DNA of 64,000 nt. Source: Globodera rostochiensis. Taxonomy: Eukaryota; Nematoda; Chromadorea; Rhabditida; Heteroderidae. The stretch covers positions 1,849,501 through 1,913,500 of the forward strand of contig JAEVLN010000001.1 in NCBI GenBank assembly GCA_018350325.1, given 5' to 3'. Of the stretch, positions 1-9,903 are shown one piece after another. Within the stretch, counting starts at the first letter, position 1. Every line of letters starts with the position of its first letter. The notes beneath the pieces are model-generated. The model was not told the DNA's origin and made no database searches. It saw only the letters and a list, made by a program, of their open reading frames with translations. The translations under genes and the position numbers were made by a program.

Positions 1-224
1 ACATTTCATGTTGCCTTATTTTTATAATTGAAAATAAATCCTTACAAAAAGCAACTCTTTCAAATTTTGGTTTCGCTACGTCTTCACCGCGTTGACCATT
101 TGTCAGACGCCCCTTCCCGACCGACCGACCTTCCAGACTCCCCAAAATTAATTTTCTTTTGTTTCTTATACATATTTTAACAACAAATCGAATTTCAGCA
201 GAGATTTTGTAACTTCTTTACCCC

Positions 225-872
225 ATGTTTGGCAATTTGACGACGAAACCCATTGACGCCGGTCCGCGACCGCAGCCCAACAGCAAGGACAGGGAGAAAT
301 ACATTGTTCGTTTGTTTTGCACTTTTTAAAAAAATAAAAAACGAGTTTTCTGTATTTGGTTCAAGAATTTTCCAAATTTTTGTAATGTAATAGCTTTGCT
401 TTACTCCATTTTGCTTTCTCGCTTTGATCAGTTTTCAATTTTTGAGCGGTCCTATCGGCGAAATTCAGCCAATCATTCCAAAACTGCAAAATTTCTCTTT
501 GATTTCAATTACCAGTATTATTTTCGCATTTTTAAGAAGGACCTCACAGATGCTCATTACTGGGACCTTTGCTTCAGCCCGATTATGATGCCACTTTTTG
601 TGGGCAGTGGCATAATGACGCTCTTTGCTAGAAAAGAACGGGTGTCTGTCGGCCGTTTCCGAGTGCCAGTGCCCGTTCTGTTCGGTGTCGGCGCGCTTTC
701 CGTTTCCGCCTTCGTTTACCGGATTAGCAACACGAGAGGAGTGCACCTAGCATGGACCGACAAATACGGCAAAGAGGTTTTTGTGCCGCTTTTTTTTGTT
801 GATATTTTAATTTTTTTTTTAAATCACGGATTTCGGCGTAAAATTCTTTTCATATGTGTGTGTACTATGTGA
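225..872 (+). CDS. OCIA-domain-like two-membrane-segment protein, gene 1 (3' end uncertain)
   Basis: Exon 1 (225-305, starting MFGNLTTKPIDAG and ending DREKYI) is followed by an intron with donor GTTCGT and acceptor TTTTTAAG, then exon 2 (537-776). Both junctions are phase 0. Exon 2 has two hydrophobic segments (around MMPLFVGSGIMTLF and VPVLFGVGALSVSAFVYR) separated by a basic stretch. It aligns along its length with the gene copies at 2566-3752 and 19732-20909, which share the DR-x-YI splice boundary, the GRFRVP motif and the KE/gttttt donor. The spacing of the two hydrophobic segments and a conserved Cys at each end (seen in the paralogues) resembles the OCIA domain of mitochondrial/endosomal OCIAD proteins; that family call is inference. 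No third exon was identified. If the last donor is not used, the frame reads on to a stop at 872. An acceptor-like TTTCAG 30 bases upstream could take a spliced leader. Confidence 0.5.
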
Positions 873-1163
873 GGGCATATTTTTCCATGCTCCTCTTTTC
901 CAAAAAAAAAAAATTTGCAAATTTGGCCACACTTTTTGGCGTATTTTTGGGAAGTTCTTTTAAAGAGGCTTTTATTGCCTGGGCTCCCGTCCTTCTTCCA
1001 CGCCATAACTCGTTTCCAATCACAGTGGAAAATACTCGTTACCAGGCGCTTCTCCACCCACCCAACCACAATGAGAAAAATTTGTGCAAATTTTCAATCA
1101 ATTTAAATTCATTAAAATCTTCAAACGACCCGAAAAAAAATGTTTTCTCTCCTTCCATTTTAG

Positions 1164-1801
1164 CCGTTCTATCGCCGCGCACTGCGGACCTCGATCGGCC
1201 ATTCTTTGTTTGCGAAATTGGGGCAAATGGAGCACGAGCTTGACCGTTTCTTCGACGGGGTTCAGCCTCAGGTGGGCGAGGGCGGACTTGTACTTCTTGG
1301 ACATAAACACATAAACATCCTGTTCAGCTCGTGACCACGTCGCACAGCTGACCATGTCGGACAGTGGCGAGCTCTCGTACAAGGTGGGGGAGAAACGAAG
1401 AAACGCGGCACATTTTAAATTGGCATTTTTTATATCCAAAAATTCAGGTGGACGTCAGCGGCTTCCGTTCCAGGAGGTCAACGTCAAACTGAAGGGCAAT
1501 GAATTGTTGTGGAGGGTGAACAGCACGAGCAGAAGCAGGGTGAGTTTTGTTTCTGAACTTATTCAAGTAACGGACGCCATTTTCTTTTGGGCCTTCGTCA
1601 AAAATGACGCTCAATCTTTGGCACTATTCAGGCGAGTCGGTGCATCGCCAGTTCAGTCGTCGTGTGCTCATTCCGGAAGGAATTCAAAAGGAGAGCATCA
1701 AGTGCAAGCTGGACTGGGGCCGCTTGTGCATCACCGGCATGAAGACCACGGGCTATGAGAGGCGCTCCATTCCCATTGATGTGAAGAAAGCGATTTATTG
1801 A
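1164..1801 (+). CDS. Small heat shock protein (hsp20/alpha-crystallin) with frame lesions
   Basis: Four blocks joined by plausible introns read as one hsp20. Block 1164-1271 has the N-terminal motif GHSLFAKLGQ...DRFFDG. Block 1328-1383 has TMSDSGELSYK. Block 1448-1539 carries VDVSGF, then VNVKLKGNELL, then EGEQHEQKQG. Block 1632-1801 has SVHRQFSRRVLIPEGI, the GRLCITG strand and a C-terminal RSIPID, close to the I-x-I-type tail of small chaperones. Small HSPs bind unfolding proteins as ATP-independent holdases. The reading frame does not stay open. One base seems to be missing around 1328, another near 1472 (before EVNVK) and another near 1510 (between ELL and VEGE). The order and homology are otherwise intact, so this is either a young pseudogene or a good gene with assembly indels. 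The first coding exon and start codon were not found. Confidence 0.7.
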
Positions 1802-2409
1802 GCAGAAGCAGCAGGAGTAGTTCTGCACGTCCCGAAGACGTCCATCTGAGACCAACTCATTTTTTGAGTTTCCCTGACATATATTCAGCATATGGTCCTC
1901 GATCATGTCACGTTTTCTGTTTTGCTTACACTAATTTATTTCTGAATAAACAATTCATTCTCTTCGCAAGTTTTTTTTCGCTCGACTAATTTTTCGAATC
2001 TTGGTTTCCTGGGTTCGACATACGCAAAAAAGCAACCCGGATTCGTGTTCTACGCTCGAGTTTTTTTACGAATTTTGAGGTTTTTTGTCACCCTTCGGGT
2101 CAACATTTTTGGAAAAAATTTTCTGAAAATATGTTATTTGATATGCTATTACGAATTCGTCAATAGAAAATAAAAATTAAGAGTTTAAACTGGTTTAAAA
2201 TTTTGAAAATTAAGGAAAAAGCCACTTTTGTAGTAAACCAAAGCCCGATTGGAGAAAAGTTAGACAGTAAGGTGTAAAATAGGAGCCAAAGTACGCACAC
2301 ACGACTACGGCGTTTAGCCCAGTCCTATCCCGGACAAAGCGTGTTATTATCATTAAGAGACAAATTATGAACAGACTAAAATTAGATCCAATGTGTCGGG
2401 GTTGAACTG
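1802..2409. other. Intergenic, no gene seen
   Basis: AT-rich spacer after the hsp20 stop. A canonical AATAAA lies near 1945 and could serve the hsp20 transcript. I see no exon-like stretch. Confidence 0.5.
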
Positions 2410-2557
2410 CAATATTTATTTGATTCAAAACAAAAAAAATGGCATAAACAAAAGAATTTTTTTGACTAAATTGTCCTTCTGGCAGAATCATCGCTTGTCG
2501 AAGTGCCGGGAAATGTGGGCCCGTCCGAAAATTCGCTGAGCGAAGGCGATCCCCAGC

Positions 2558-2693
2558 CCGGGCTTTCAGCAGTGCCCGCGTTGTCCTGGTAGATTGTTTG
2601 AATGGTCAGCTCCAAATTTTCCTTCATGTAAGGACTGGTGAACTTTGTCAGAATGTTGGATATGCATTCCACGCCCGCTCATGTCCGGGCTTT
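2558..2693 (-). repeat. Captured fragment of PITP exon 4 with 9-bp flanking direct repeats
   Basis: Between two copies of CCGGGCTTT (2558-2566 and 2685-2693) lies about 113 bp nearly identical to 5126-5238, inside exon 4 of the neighbouring PITP gene, in the same orientation. The paralogous site at 19824-19832 has a single copy of the 9-mer (CCAGGCTTT) and no insert. The insert adds 127 bp, shifting the frame of the host exon. Confidence 0.9.
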
Positions 2694-3752
2694 GGCCTTC
2701 CGATTGAAAAAATTCGGATTTTGTTGTCCGCGCCCGGCCATCAAATTCCATTTGTTGTCCAGTGTCGCCGCGATGACCTTGCTGCAAAAAAAGGGATTTC
2801 GAGTTTTAAAGCTTAAAACAAATCGATTTCAGAGAAGAAATAATCAAAAAAATCAGGGAGTCTAGCGAAAATGAATCGTGTTAGAGACCGTTTTGATGTC
2901 TGACCGACTTCTATGATTTCGAAGTCCTAAAAATCACTGGTTTTCACTTTTTGGAACATTTTAGGGTGAAGAAACAGGGTCAGGCAAACTGAGTCATGAT
3001 AAGAAATGAGCCTCTTTAAAGAAATCACATATTTCATATTTAATAAAATCCAAAAAAAAACGTCACAAAAACCTTTTTGCGGTGTTCGTCGGCCAACGCT
3101 TGGCGCACTCTTTGCGCGCAGCTCGTCTGGAAAAGGACGGCGGAAATGGCAAGTGTGCCGACGCCGAACAAAATGTAGAATGGCACTCGGAAGCGGCCGA
3201 TTTTCAATTTTTTGTTTAGAAAATACGAGCCGCCGATGAGGAACAGCATAATTGGCGAGCCGGCCGCAATGTCTTGTGAACGACAGCGTGCGAGTTCTTT
3301 CTAAAAAAATGTGACATAAAACAAATTTTAATTCGCAGAAAAATTAGCAGACTGTGAAAAGAGGCTAGGCCAAGCATAAGCCATAAATTTTGCTTGCTTT
3401 AAAATAATAGTAACTTGGCTCATGGCGCAACGGAAAGTTTTTCGAACAAAATTAGGCACCTTTTTTAAAGAAAATTTGTTCCAAATTTCTAACAAGAAGT
3501 GCTTAAGAATAAAATCTTTCTTATCTTTTTTAATGAAGAATTTAATGACATGCATAAATCCTATTTATTTCTGTAAGGTATATTCAACTTTTTATTAAAA
3601 AACAAAAGTCTAAAACAAACAATGTAGTGGTCCCTGTCGCTGGGCGGCAGTCGCGCAAAAATGCTGTCGATTTGTTCCATCGTTAAATCATTTGACGATG
3701 TTTGAACACTGCTGCCAGCAGCAAATGAAGGATTTGTGGACAGAGAATCCAT
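2566..3752 (-). CDS. OCIA-domain-like membrane protein, copy A, with captured PITP exon tail
   Basis: Three exons on the minus strand: 3752-3621 (MDSLSTNPSFAAG...DRDHYI), 3300-3073 (KELARCRSQDIAAGSP...EHRKK) and 2781-2566 (QGHRGDTGQQ...PGQRGHC). All junctions are phase 0; predicted length 191 aa. Exon 2 carries the membrane region: IMLFLIGGSYFL, a basic KKLKIGRFRVP linker, then YILFGVGTLAISAVLF followed by TSC. Conserved Cys residues flank the pair as in the OCIA domain, which is my tentative assignment. The final exon differs from copy B. After about residue 150 the frame enters a fragment of the PITP gene read out of frame, replacing copy B's Ser-rich end (DDSAGRTI) with a 40-residue tail. 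Whether the altered protein is made is unknown. Acceptors are TTTTTAG and TTTTTGCAG. Confidence 0.6.
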
Positions 3753-3849
3753 TTTCGTCAATAGAAAATGGAAATAATTAATCTGAAAGCAAATTAAATA
3801 AGTGATCGGAGTCAAACACTGATATATTGATAAAACGCGTCTCAACATT

Positions 3850-4534
3850 CAATTGCAGCTTAAGCTCAATCAGGCCCGGCCTAAGCCCGATAAAACAAGG
3901 GCCAGTGCTCAGCACAATACGGTTTCAACTCACCTCGAACAAATAAAGAATCTAAAACCCTTAAGCATCGAACGTTGAGTTATACAAAACACGAATTGGA
4001 AATTTTTGTAGCAGCAGCAGTTGTGATTGGGACTACAATTTTTAAAAACCGGGAATGGCATTTCTTCATGCATTTTGATGCCAAAGCGAATCTTTGGGAA
4101 ATGTGTACAGAAGGGGGGGGGGGTATGCCGCATTGGGCAAAATAGGGACTTTGGTGAAAGAGACCGGGATTACAATTTTGATAACCAGTTGACGAGCTTC
4201 AGTTAAACTGTACTAGTCCCCGGCTACAAAGCAAGAAAAAGTACCAGTTCGCAACACAATTAAAACCAAATTGATCTTGACGATTCTTTATCGACTTAAA
4301 TGAAGAAATGTACATACAAACAATCAATTTGGAAATGAACACTGTAATTATCAGACAGGCTAACATTGCGGGATCAGAATATCGAGGGATCAGAATATCG
4401 AGGGATCAGAATATCGAGGGATCAGAGCTGCGGCGAAATAAACAATCATTGGATAGTATTTTGGAAGTGAACACTGTAATTATTAGACAGCCTAGCATTG
4501 CGGGATCAGAATATCGATGGGATAATCAGACTCC
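3850..4534. other. Intergenic with a short tandem and a direct repeat
   Basis: No gene seen. A roughly 54-bp block starting GAACACTGTAATTAT occurs twice, near 4337 and 4468. The first copy contains three tandem units of GGGATCAGAATATCGA (about 4370-4425). A run of G follows 4110. Confidence 0.6.
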
Positions 4535-5668
4535 TCATCCGAGCATTCCGCGCGGTTTCCCAGTGGCTCGCAACTGAAAGAAAGGATTTAAAAACTGGAA
4601 AGGAATTAAATTCAAAATGTGCCACACACCTGGTCCAATTGGCGCTGTGTCTCCTCTTCCAATGCGCGAATTTGCGCCAGTGTGAGTCCATACCAACGGT
4701 CCATCATGCAGAACATCTCGCGGTGGAACTTGCTGAGCAGGCGGGGGAATTGCTGAAATTGAACAATTGAGATTCAAACAAAGAAGCCAATCGCCGAGTA
4801 AACCCACCTTTTTGAGATAGGACTCGACCAGCGTCTGGAAGCCGAACAAGTTGAAGTTCACAGTGATCAGCTTGTAGCAGCACATCAACGGGTCGGTGTT
4901 CTCCTGCCACGCGCCACGGAGTGGACCTCTTCCCGTCACTTCTGAGCGGAACATCGATGGTCTCGTCGCTTCGCGGATGTCCGACCTGCTGAGGTGCTCC
5001 TTGTCGTTGGCAATGTCGATGTTCACCACCATGCGTCTGCTGAGCTCATCGGGTGGAAGTCCGAAAGGCTGAAAATTTGAAATCATTATTCTTAAAAACA
5101 GCTATCAACGTACATTTTCAGTCGTGCCCGCGTTGTCCTGGTAGATTGTTTGAATGGTCAGCTCCAAATTTTCCTTCATGTAAGGACTGGTGAACTTTGT
5201 CAGAATATATGGATATGCGTTCCACGCCCGCTCATGTAGGGTCTGCGAACCCTTGGGCATGAACGCCCTCAAGATCGCCGGCATTTTGCTAAAAAGTGTT
5301 CGAATTTTAATGATTTTCCTTCCCCCTCCCACAAACACTTACGTATCGACGTGGTAGACTTTGTGGGTGTATTGGCCCGAGGTGAATTCGCCGTGGAACA
5401 GGTTCGCGCCCTCGAACGGCTCGTTGCGCAGCACTTGGACGCCCTCACCACCGCCAGTTTCCTGGAAATTAAATTTGGAGGTTAAACAAGAAAAACATCG
5501 AGCAATATGAAATCCCACCTTTTTTGCTGCCTCGGCCACGGTCCACAAATGTCCAATTTGAAACTCTTCGACGGTCATCGGCATGATGATGCGACTGAAA
5601 ATATGAACAGAGATATTATCTCAAACACAAATTGCTAAAATAAAAACTCACTATTCTTTGGTGAACAT
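4535..5668 (-). CDS. Class I phosphatidylinositol transfer protein (PITP alpha/beta type)
   Basis: Seven minus-strand exons: 5668-5652, 5594-5519, 5461-5343, 5288-5114, 5068-4808, 4752-4630 and 4573-4535. They sum to 810 bases and 269 aa, against about 271 aa for the animal family. The protein starts MFTKEYRIIMPMTVEEFQIG and shows family hallmarks: VAEAAKKETGGGEGV, GQYTHKVYH, ERAWNAYPY, TGRGPL, YKLITVNF, FHREMFCMMDRWYGL and the helical ALEEETQRQLDQ. Class I PITPs exchange phosphatidylinositol and phosphatidylcholine between membranes in the cytosol and so feed phosphoinositide signalling. The first coding exon is only 17 bases (six codons with a split Tyr), which fixes the start. Exon 4 is the source of the fragment found at 2558-2693. 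No lesions seen. Confidence 0.95.
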
Positions 5669-5938
5669 TCCTCGCGAATTGTTGTTGCTGGCTTTAGGTG
5701 AGAATACTGAAGATGTCGAATAAGTAAATTCGAAATGCCAAAAAATAACGACCTTATATAGATTGATTTGAATGTGAAGTAGGTACCTAATTTTAAATTC
5801 GTTATTCTATCACGTATATTAATCAATACATACGTATTCAACAAATTTTTTCTTGTTCATTTTCCTAAAATATTGTCACCCAATATTTTCTAATTTGCAG
5901 AGCTCAACCAACGCTCATTCCTATAACCCCCCACACAA

Positions 5939-7154
5939 ATGCCCGAACAACAACCTTCCAAAATGGACACCCTGAAGAAGATCGTCAGTCGAGGCAAACA
6001 GGTAGCATTTTTTTTTATTAGAAAAAATGTTTGCAAATTGCATTTAATTTTTCAGCGCGTCACAGAGGCCGTGATGAATGCGGAGAAGACTGAAATTGGT
6101 GCGAAAAAAGCTTTTAATTTTTTTTTGATGACAAAAAACGACAAAAAAATTTCAGGCGCTGATATTGAACAGCTGCTTGCCCAGACGGACAAGACGGAGG
6201 AGCAGATGAAGAAGCTGTTGTCTGCCATTGAAGCGTATCTTGTGCCGAACCCAAGTGGGTTTTGCTTAATGCCATCAATTTGTTCTCATGAATTTTATTT
6301 TGTTTTTTAAGACATCCGTGTGTTGGACCCGCGCAAAGACAAATCCAACCGCAAAAACAACACCGACGCTCTTGGAGACGCAATGAAGGTGGGTTTTGCT
6401 TTTGTTGAACTTTTTGGAAAACGAAATAATCTTTTTCTAACAATTTTTCAGGAGGCAGGCAATGCGCTCGGACCCGACACGCAATATGGAGGTCCTGAAA
6501 AAAGCATTCAAAAAATTTACCCTATTTTTTCTTCATTTTCCAGGTGTTCTGCTGCTGACGGCACAGGCTGAAGCAAAATTGGGCACAGCTGAGCGCCTAC
6601 TCACCCACACAATCTCCAATCAAACAATGGTGGGCATCCGACGCATCTTGGACGTCGACATCAAAAACATCCAGGTAGTGCCAAAATAAATTGGCACTAA
6701 ATTTTTTTTTTCCCCTTTTTCAGAAAGAACGCTCTGCACTGAACAAGAGGCGACTGGATTTGGACGCGACCAAAAACCGCTGGAAGCGCGCAAGTACGCC
6801 GGACGCGCAGGCCAAGGTAAGTGCCGTTTCTGAAGGATGATTGATCATCGTCTAATTTTTGTGTGTGAATTGCCCCTTTTTTTCTTCAGGTCGAGCCGCA
6901 GTTGGTTACTGCACAGGCCGAGTTTGATGAACAGCTGGAAACCGTGCGCGGCTTGTTGGAGGCCTTCCAGCCTGCAGTGGTGCGATCAATTTTTTTTTAG
7001 TCGATTCATTTGATTCTTCATAAATTTTTTGTGCCATTTTCAGGACGCGCAGCTGAAGCATATGCTGGAGTTTGTGGCGGCCCAGTCCCAATACCACACC
7101 ACTTGTCAGCAGCACTTGGCCGAGCTGAAGCGCGACTTGTTGGCCAACCGCTAA
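5939..7154 (+). CDS. Endophilin-B-like BAR-domain protein
   Basis: Nine exons: 5939-6001, 6056-6098, 6156-6254, 6312-6388, 6452-6491, 6544-6674, 6724-6816, 6890-6979 and 7044-7154. They total 747 bases, 248 aa. The protein resembles the N-BAR part of endophilin-B (SH3GLB; C. elegans ERP-1). Recognisable blocks are TEAVMNAEKTEIGADIEQLL, YLVPNPNIRV, LGDAMKEAGNALGPDTQYGG, AKLGTAERLL, the basic KERSALNKRRLDLDATKNRW and AQAEFDEQLETVRGLLEAF. BAR proteins dimerise into a curved, lysine-rich surface that bends membranes during endocytosis and organelle remodelling. No SH3 domain follows; the frame stops after LAELKRDLLANR, so this is a BAR-only form. Upstream, TTTGCAG at 5894-5900 could be a trans-splice acceptor. 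One acceptor is TTTTTTAAG (before 6312), so AAG acceptors are used here. Confidence 0.92.
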
Positions 7155-7595
7155 GTGATCAAATTGGAGGCAGATGGATGGGAGACGAAGAATCTGGACG
7201 GACACTAGGCGGATGAATGAATATATGTGTGTGATGATCAACCATTAGCATAATTTGACGAAATACTATTGTACATATACTTATAGCATATTTGACGAAA
7301 TACTATTGTACATATACTTGTAACATAATTTGACGGAATACTATTGACATAAATTTTTGATGGTTCTGAAAAGCTTGTTCCGATTCAGCTGCTTAGGCCA
7401 CAATTAAATTTAATGAATCTTGGGAAATCTAATTTGAAAAGCCTCTAAATTTTGCTATAAAGCCAAACGAAGCGACGGCTTAATCCTCATTATTTCATTC
7501 ACATATTCAAGCGAAAATAAATAGTTTTTCTAAATTTCGTGGTGAAATCGCTTTTTTTTTTTTGCAGTTTCTGCGCCATTATTACATTTTATGGA
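7155..7595. repeat. Intergenic with a 42-bp tandem repeat at 7238-7345
   Basis: The unit ATTTGACGAAATACTATTGT followed by ACATATACTTATAGC occurs about two and a half times after the endophilin stop. The rest is AT-rich with no gene seen. Confidence 0.7.
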
Positions 7596-9275
7596 ATGGA
7601 CTTCTTGTTGAACTCCTTCGTTTCTGACCCCGAATTGTCTGAAGGGGTGAATTTTTTTTGATTTCTTAAAATGTTGTCAAATAAAGTGGCTAAAATATGC
7701 GTTTATTGGTTTTCAGCGTTGTAGAGCCAAAATTTGGCGTCAGTTTCGTACGATTTCGAACCCTAACACGAGAATAAACCCATCTTTATTCAAATAAATT
7801 TTTAAAAAATCACAAAAAACATTTGAATGAATTTTGGGGTTCGAAACGTTCTGAACTCATCAATTTTCGAACCTACGACCTCCTGAACATATAAATTTAT
7901 TTGGCTACTTTATTATGACAAATTTACTTAACAAAGTGCCGGAATTGGAGAGACCGGCTTTTACTATTCAGCCATTAACTTGTTCACTCCATTCCACAGG
8001 TGGTCGCCGTGATTAGCTACGTTGTGTTCTGCGCATCGCTTACAACGCTCATTTGGCATTGGCTGTACGAGGCGCGAAGTGACTATGCCGAAGAACATTT
8101 GCAATTTTTGCGCGACTCGTCCACAACGCAATTCCTCGATTCTGTGGTGGGCCAGCATTTTTTTTCTTCCAAAAAAAAGATTTTTTTTTTCCAATTTTCA
8201 GTTCAATGCCGCCATTTTCGCCTGTTTCGTCGGCGTGATCACCTTTGCAATGGTCGGCCTAATGCTGTACCAGTGGAAGCGAACCGTCGTCTTAATGGTC
8301 CAACTTGCATATCTGAGTCTGCTCATCACTCTTCCATTGACAATCGTCGGGTAAATTTGTCGTCCGTTTCTGATCAGATCATTTCATTTTTTGTATGTTT
8401 TCAGGGACTTGCTGGATGCTGTTGGAATTGGGGACAATTTGCTGCTTCTGTTGCTTGCCGGATTCGTCTTCCTTTACTTCTCTGTTGGCTATCTGGTAAG
8501 GTGCTTTAAGCCTGTGCCGGTGGCTTTTTGCTAACTCTGCCCCATTCATTTTTGCAGGCATTTTTTACCAATCGACTTCCGGCGAGACTCGTGCGGATCT
8601 TCGCCGCGCTCAATTGCGCATTGATCTCTGTGATTTTGCTGCGTTGTTTGCCCCATCAGACGATTTGGCCAATACTTTTGGTGGACATCGTTTGGGGTAA
8701 GGACGGACGACGCCCGGGGGGGGGGGATGTTAATTTAAATGATTGATTGAAATTATTTCAGATTTCTTTTCTGTACGCGCTGGACCAGTCCGAAAAATGC
8801 TCGAAAGTTCGCACGAATATGGCGGCGACATTGTCAAATTTGTTATGCTAACGACGGCCGACGACAAGGACGACACGGAGCTTGAGGACGACGAACAACT
8901 CGACACAAGGAATGCGTACCAAGTGCTGAACTCGGGTAAAGCGTCCTGCTCCATTTTCTGTTGGACGATTTATCGATCAATTTTGACTTTTAAGGCGGAG
9001 CTCAGCTGGGCATGGGCGACTTCGTTTTCTTCGCCATTTTGGTGGGCCGAACGTGGGCTGATCATCCGTCCTGCGCAATTGCTTCAATGATCGGAATCGC
9101 TGTCGGACTGGTCGTCAACTTTGCCGTTTCATCCGACCTGAACGCGGACCGTTACGTCTTTGTGCCCGCCTTGCCATGTCCATTGCTGTTGGGAATGGGA
9201 CTCCATTTTGGCACACTGTACGCCACCAGAATGCTCCAGCAGATGACAGCCGGATTGGAAACAATTATTTTGTAA
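7596..9275 (+). CDS. Presenilin (GxGD aspartyl protease), short HOP-1-like form
   Basis: Seven exons: 7596-7646, 8000-8146, 8202-8350, 8405-8495, 8558-8696, 8762-8935 and 8995-9275. They total 1,032 bases, 343 aa, near the size of C. elegans HOP-1 and shorter than SEL-12 or human presenilins (about 440-470). Multiple hydrophobic segments precede the catalytic region. The transmembrane-6 aspartate lies in VDIVWDFFSV, aligned with the family's YD motif, so Trp replaces the usual Tyr; this Asp codon is split across an intron. The second catalytic Asp is in GMGDFVFF (family GxGD), and the PALP motif is present (VPALPCPL). Presenilin is the catalytic subunit of gamma-secretase, which cleaves Notch and APP-type proteins in the membrane. 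The acidic loop (DDKDDTELEDDEQL) between the two Asp matches the usual variable loop. The first exon is least certain; an earlier start is possible. Confidence 0.9.
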
Positions 9276-9903
9276 AGAAATGTGTGCCCACTAATTCGAT
9301 AGACATTTATTTTGTGTGTTTGTTGTTGTTGTGTATGTACATTGTGTCATTAATCTGTTGAATTTTATTTGCATAAAAGTACAGCATTATTGGTTTGGAT
9401 GCTCCTGATGCTTTTTGATGGGTTTTGGGTGTTTTGGTAATTTTAGTTTGGTTTTTGAGAATTTCACTGCTAAAATGCAAATTTTCGATTAATTTTGAAG
9501 GTTTGGCGTAATGATCAACTATTTTTTAAATAATTGGGAATTTTCTTAATAAAAAACTTTTTTCGATTTTTTTTTAATGCAAAAAAAGCAAAAAACCCAT
9601 ATTTATTATTTACCGGTTAAATAAAGCTTTTTAAAAAATGATGCTTTTTGGTCCCAAATGATGCTTTCAACATATTTTTACACAAAATAACATCATTTTT
9701 AATCATCGGGGACAAAAATTGAAAAATGGTTGGGTCGGATTTATATACAAAATTTTGGAAAGAAAAAAACAACTTTTTTTTTTAAATTTTTGGTGTTTTA
9801 AATGCAATTTGACGCTTATAAAAGTGCGTTCGAATTTCGTTTATGTTTATCCATTCTCGCATTATTCAAATCGGAACCCTAAAATAATTTGGATTTCAAC
9901 AAA
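9276..9903. other. Intergenic, AT-rich, with one half of a dispersed repeat
   Basis: No exon seen. Positions 9658-9727 and 11880-11951 share about 70 bp (CATATTTTTACACAAAAT, then AATCATCGGGGACAAAAA), a short dispersed repeat flanking the F-box-like gene. Confidence 0.6.

Larger units (their letters stand above)
2410..4100. repeat. Segmental duplication, copy A (partner 19671-21250)
   Basis: This block and 19671-21250 match almost base for base over the OCIA-like gene, including its introns, and match more weakly at the far end (for example GGAAATTTTTGTAGCAGCAG against GGAAATTTTTTGCAAGAGCAG). Same orientation, about 17 kb apart. The main difference is a 127-bp insertion in copy A at 2558-2684. 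Coding exons differ by few substitutions, so the duplication looks recent. Confidence 0.85.

Noticed and set aside
2566..2680. Second PITP gene
   Set aside because: Only about 113 bp of one exon is present, without splice sites, inside another gene's exon.
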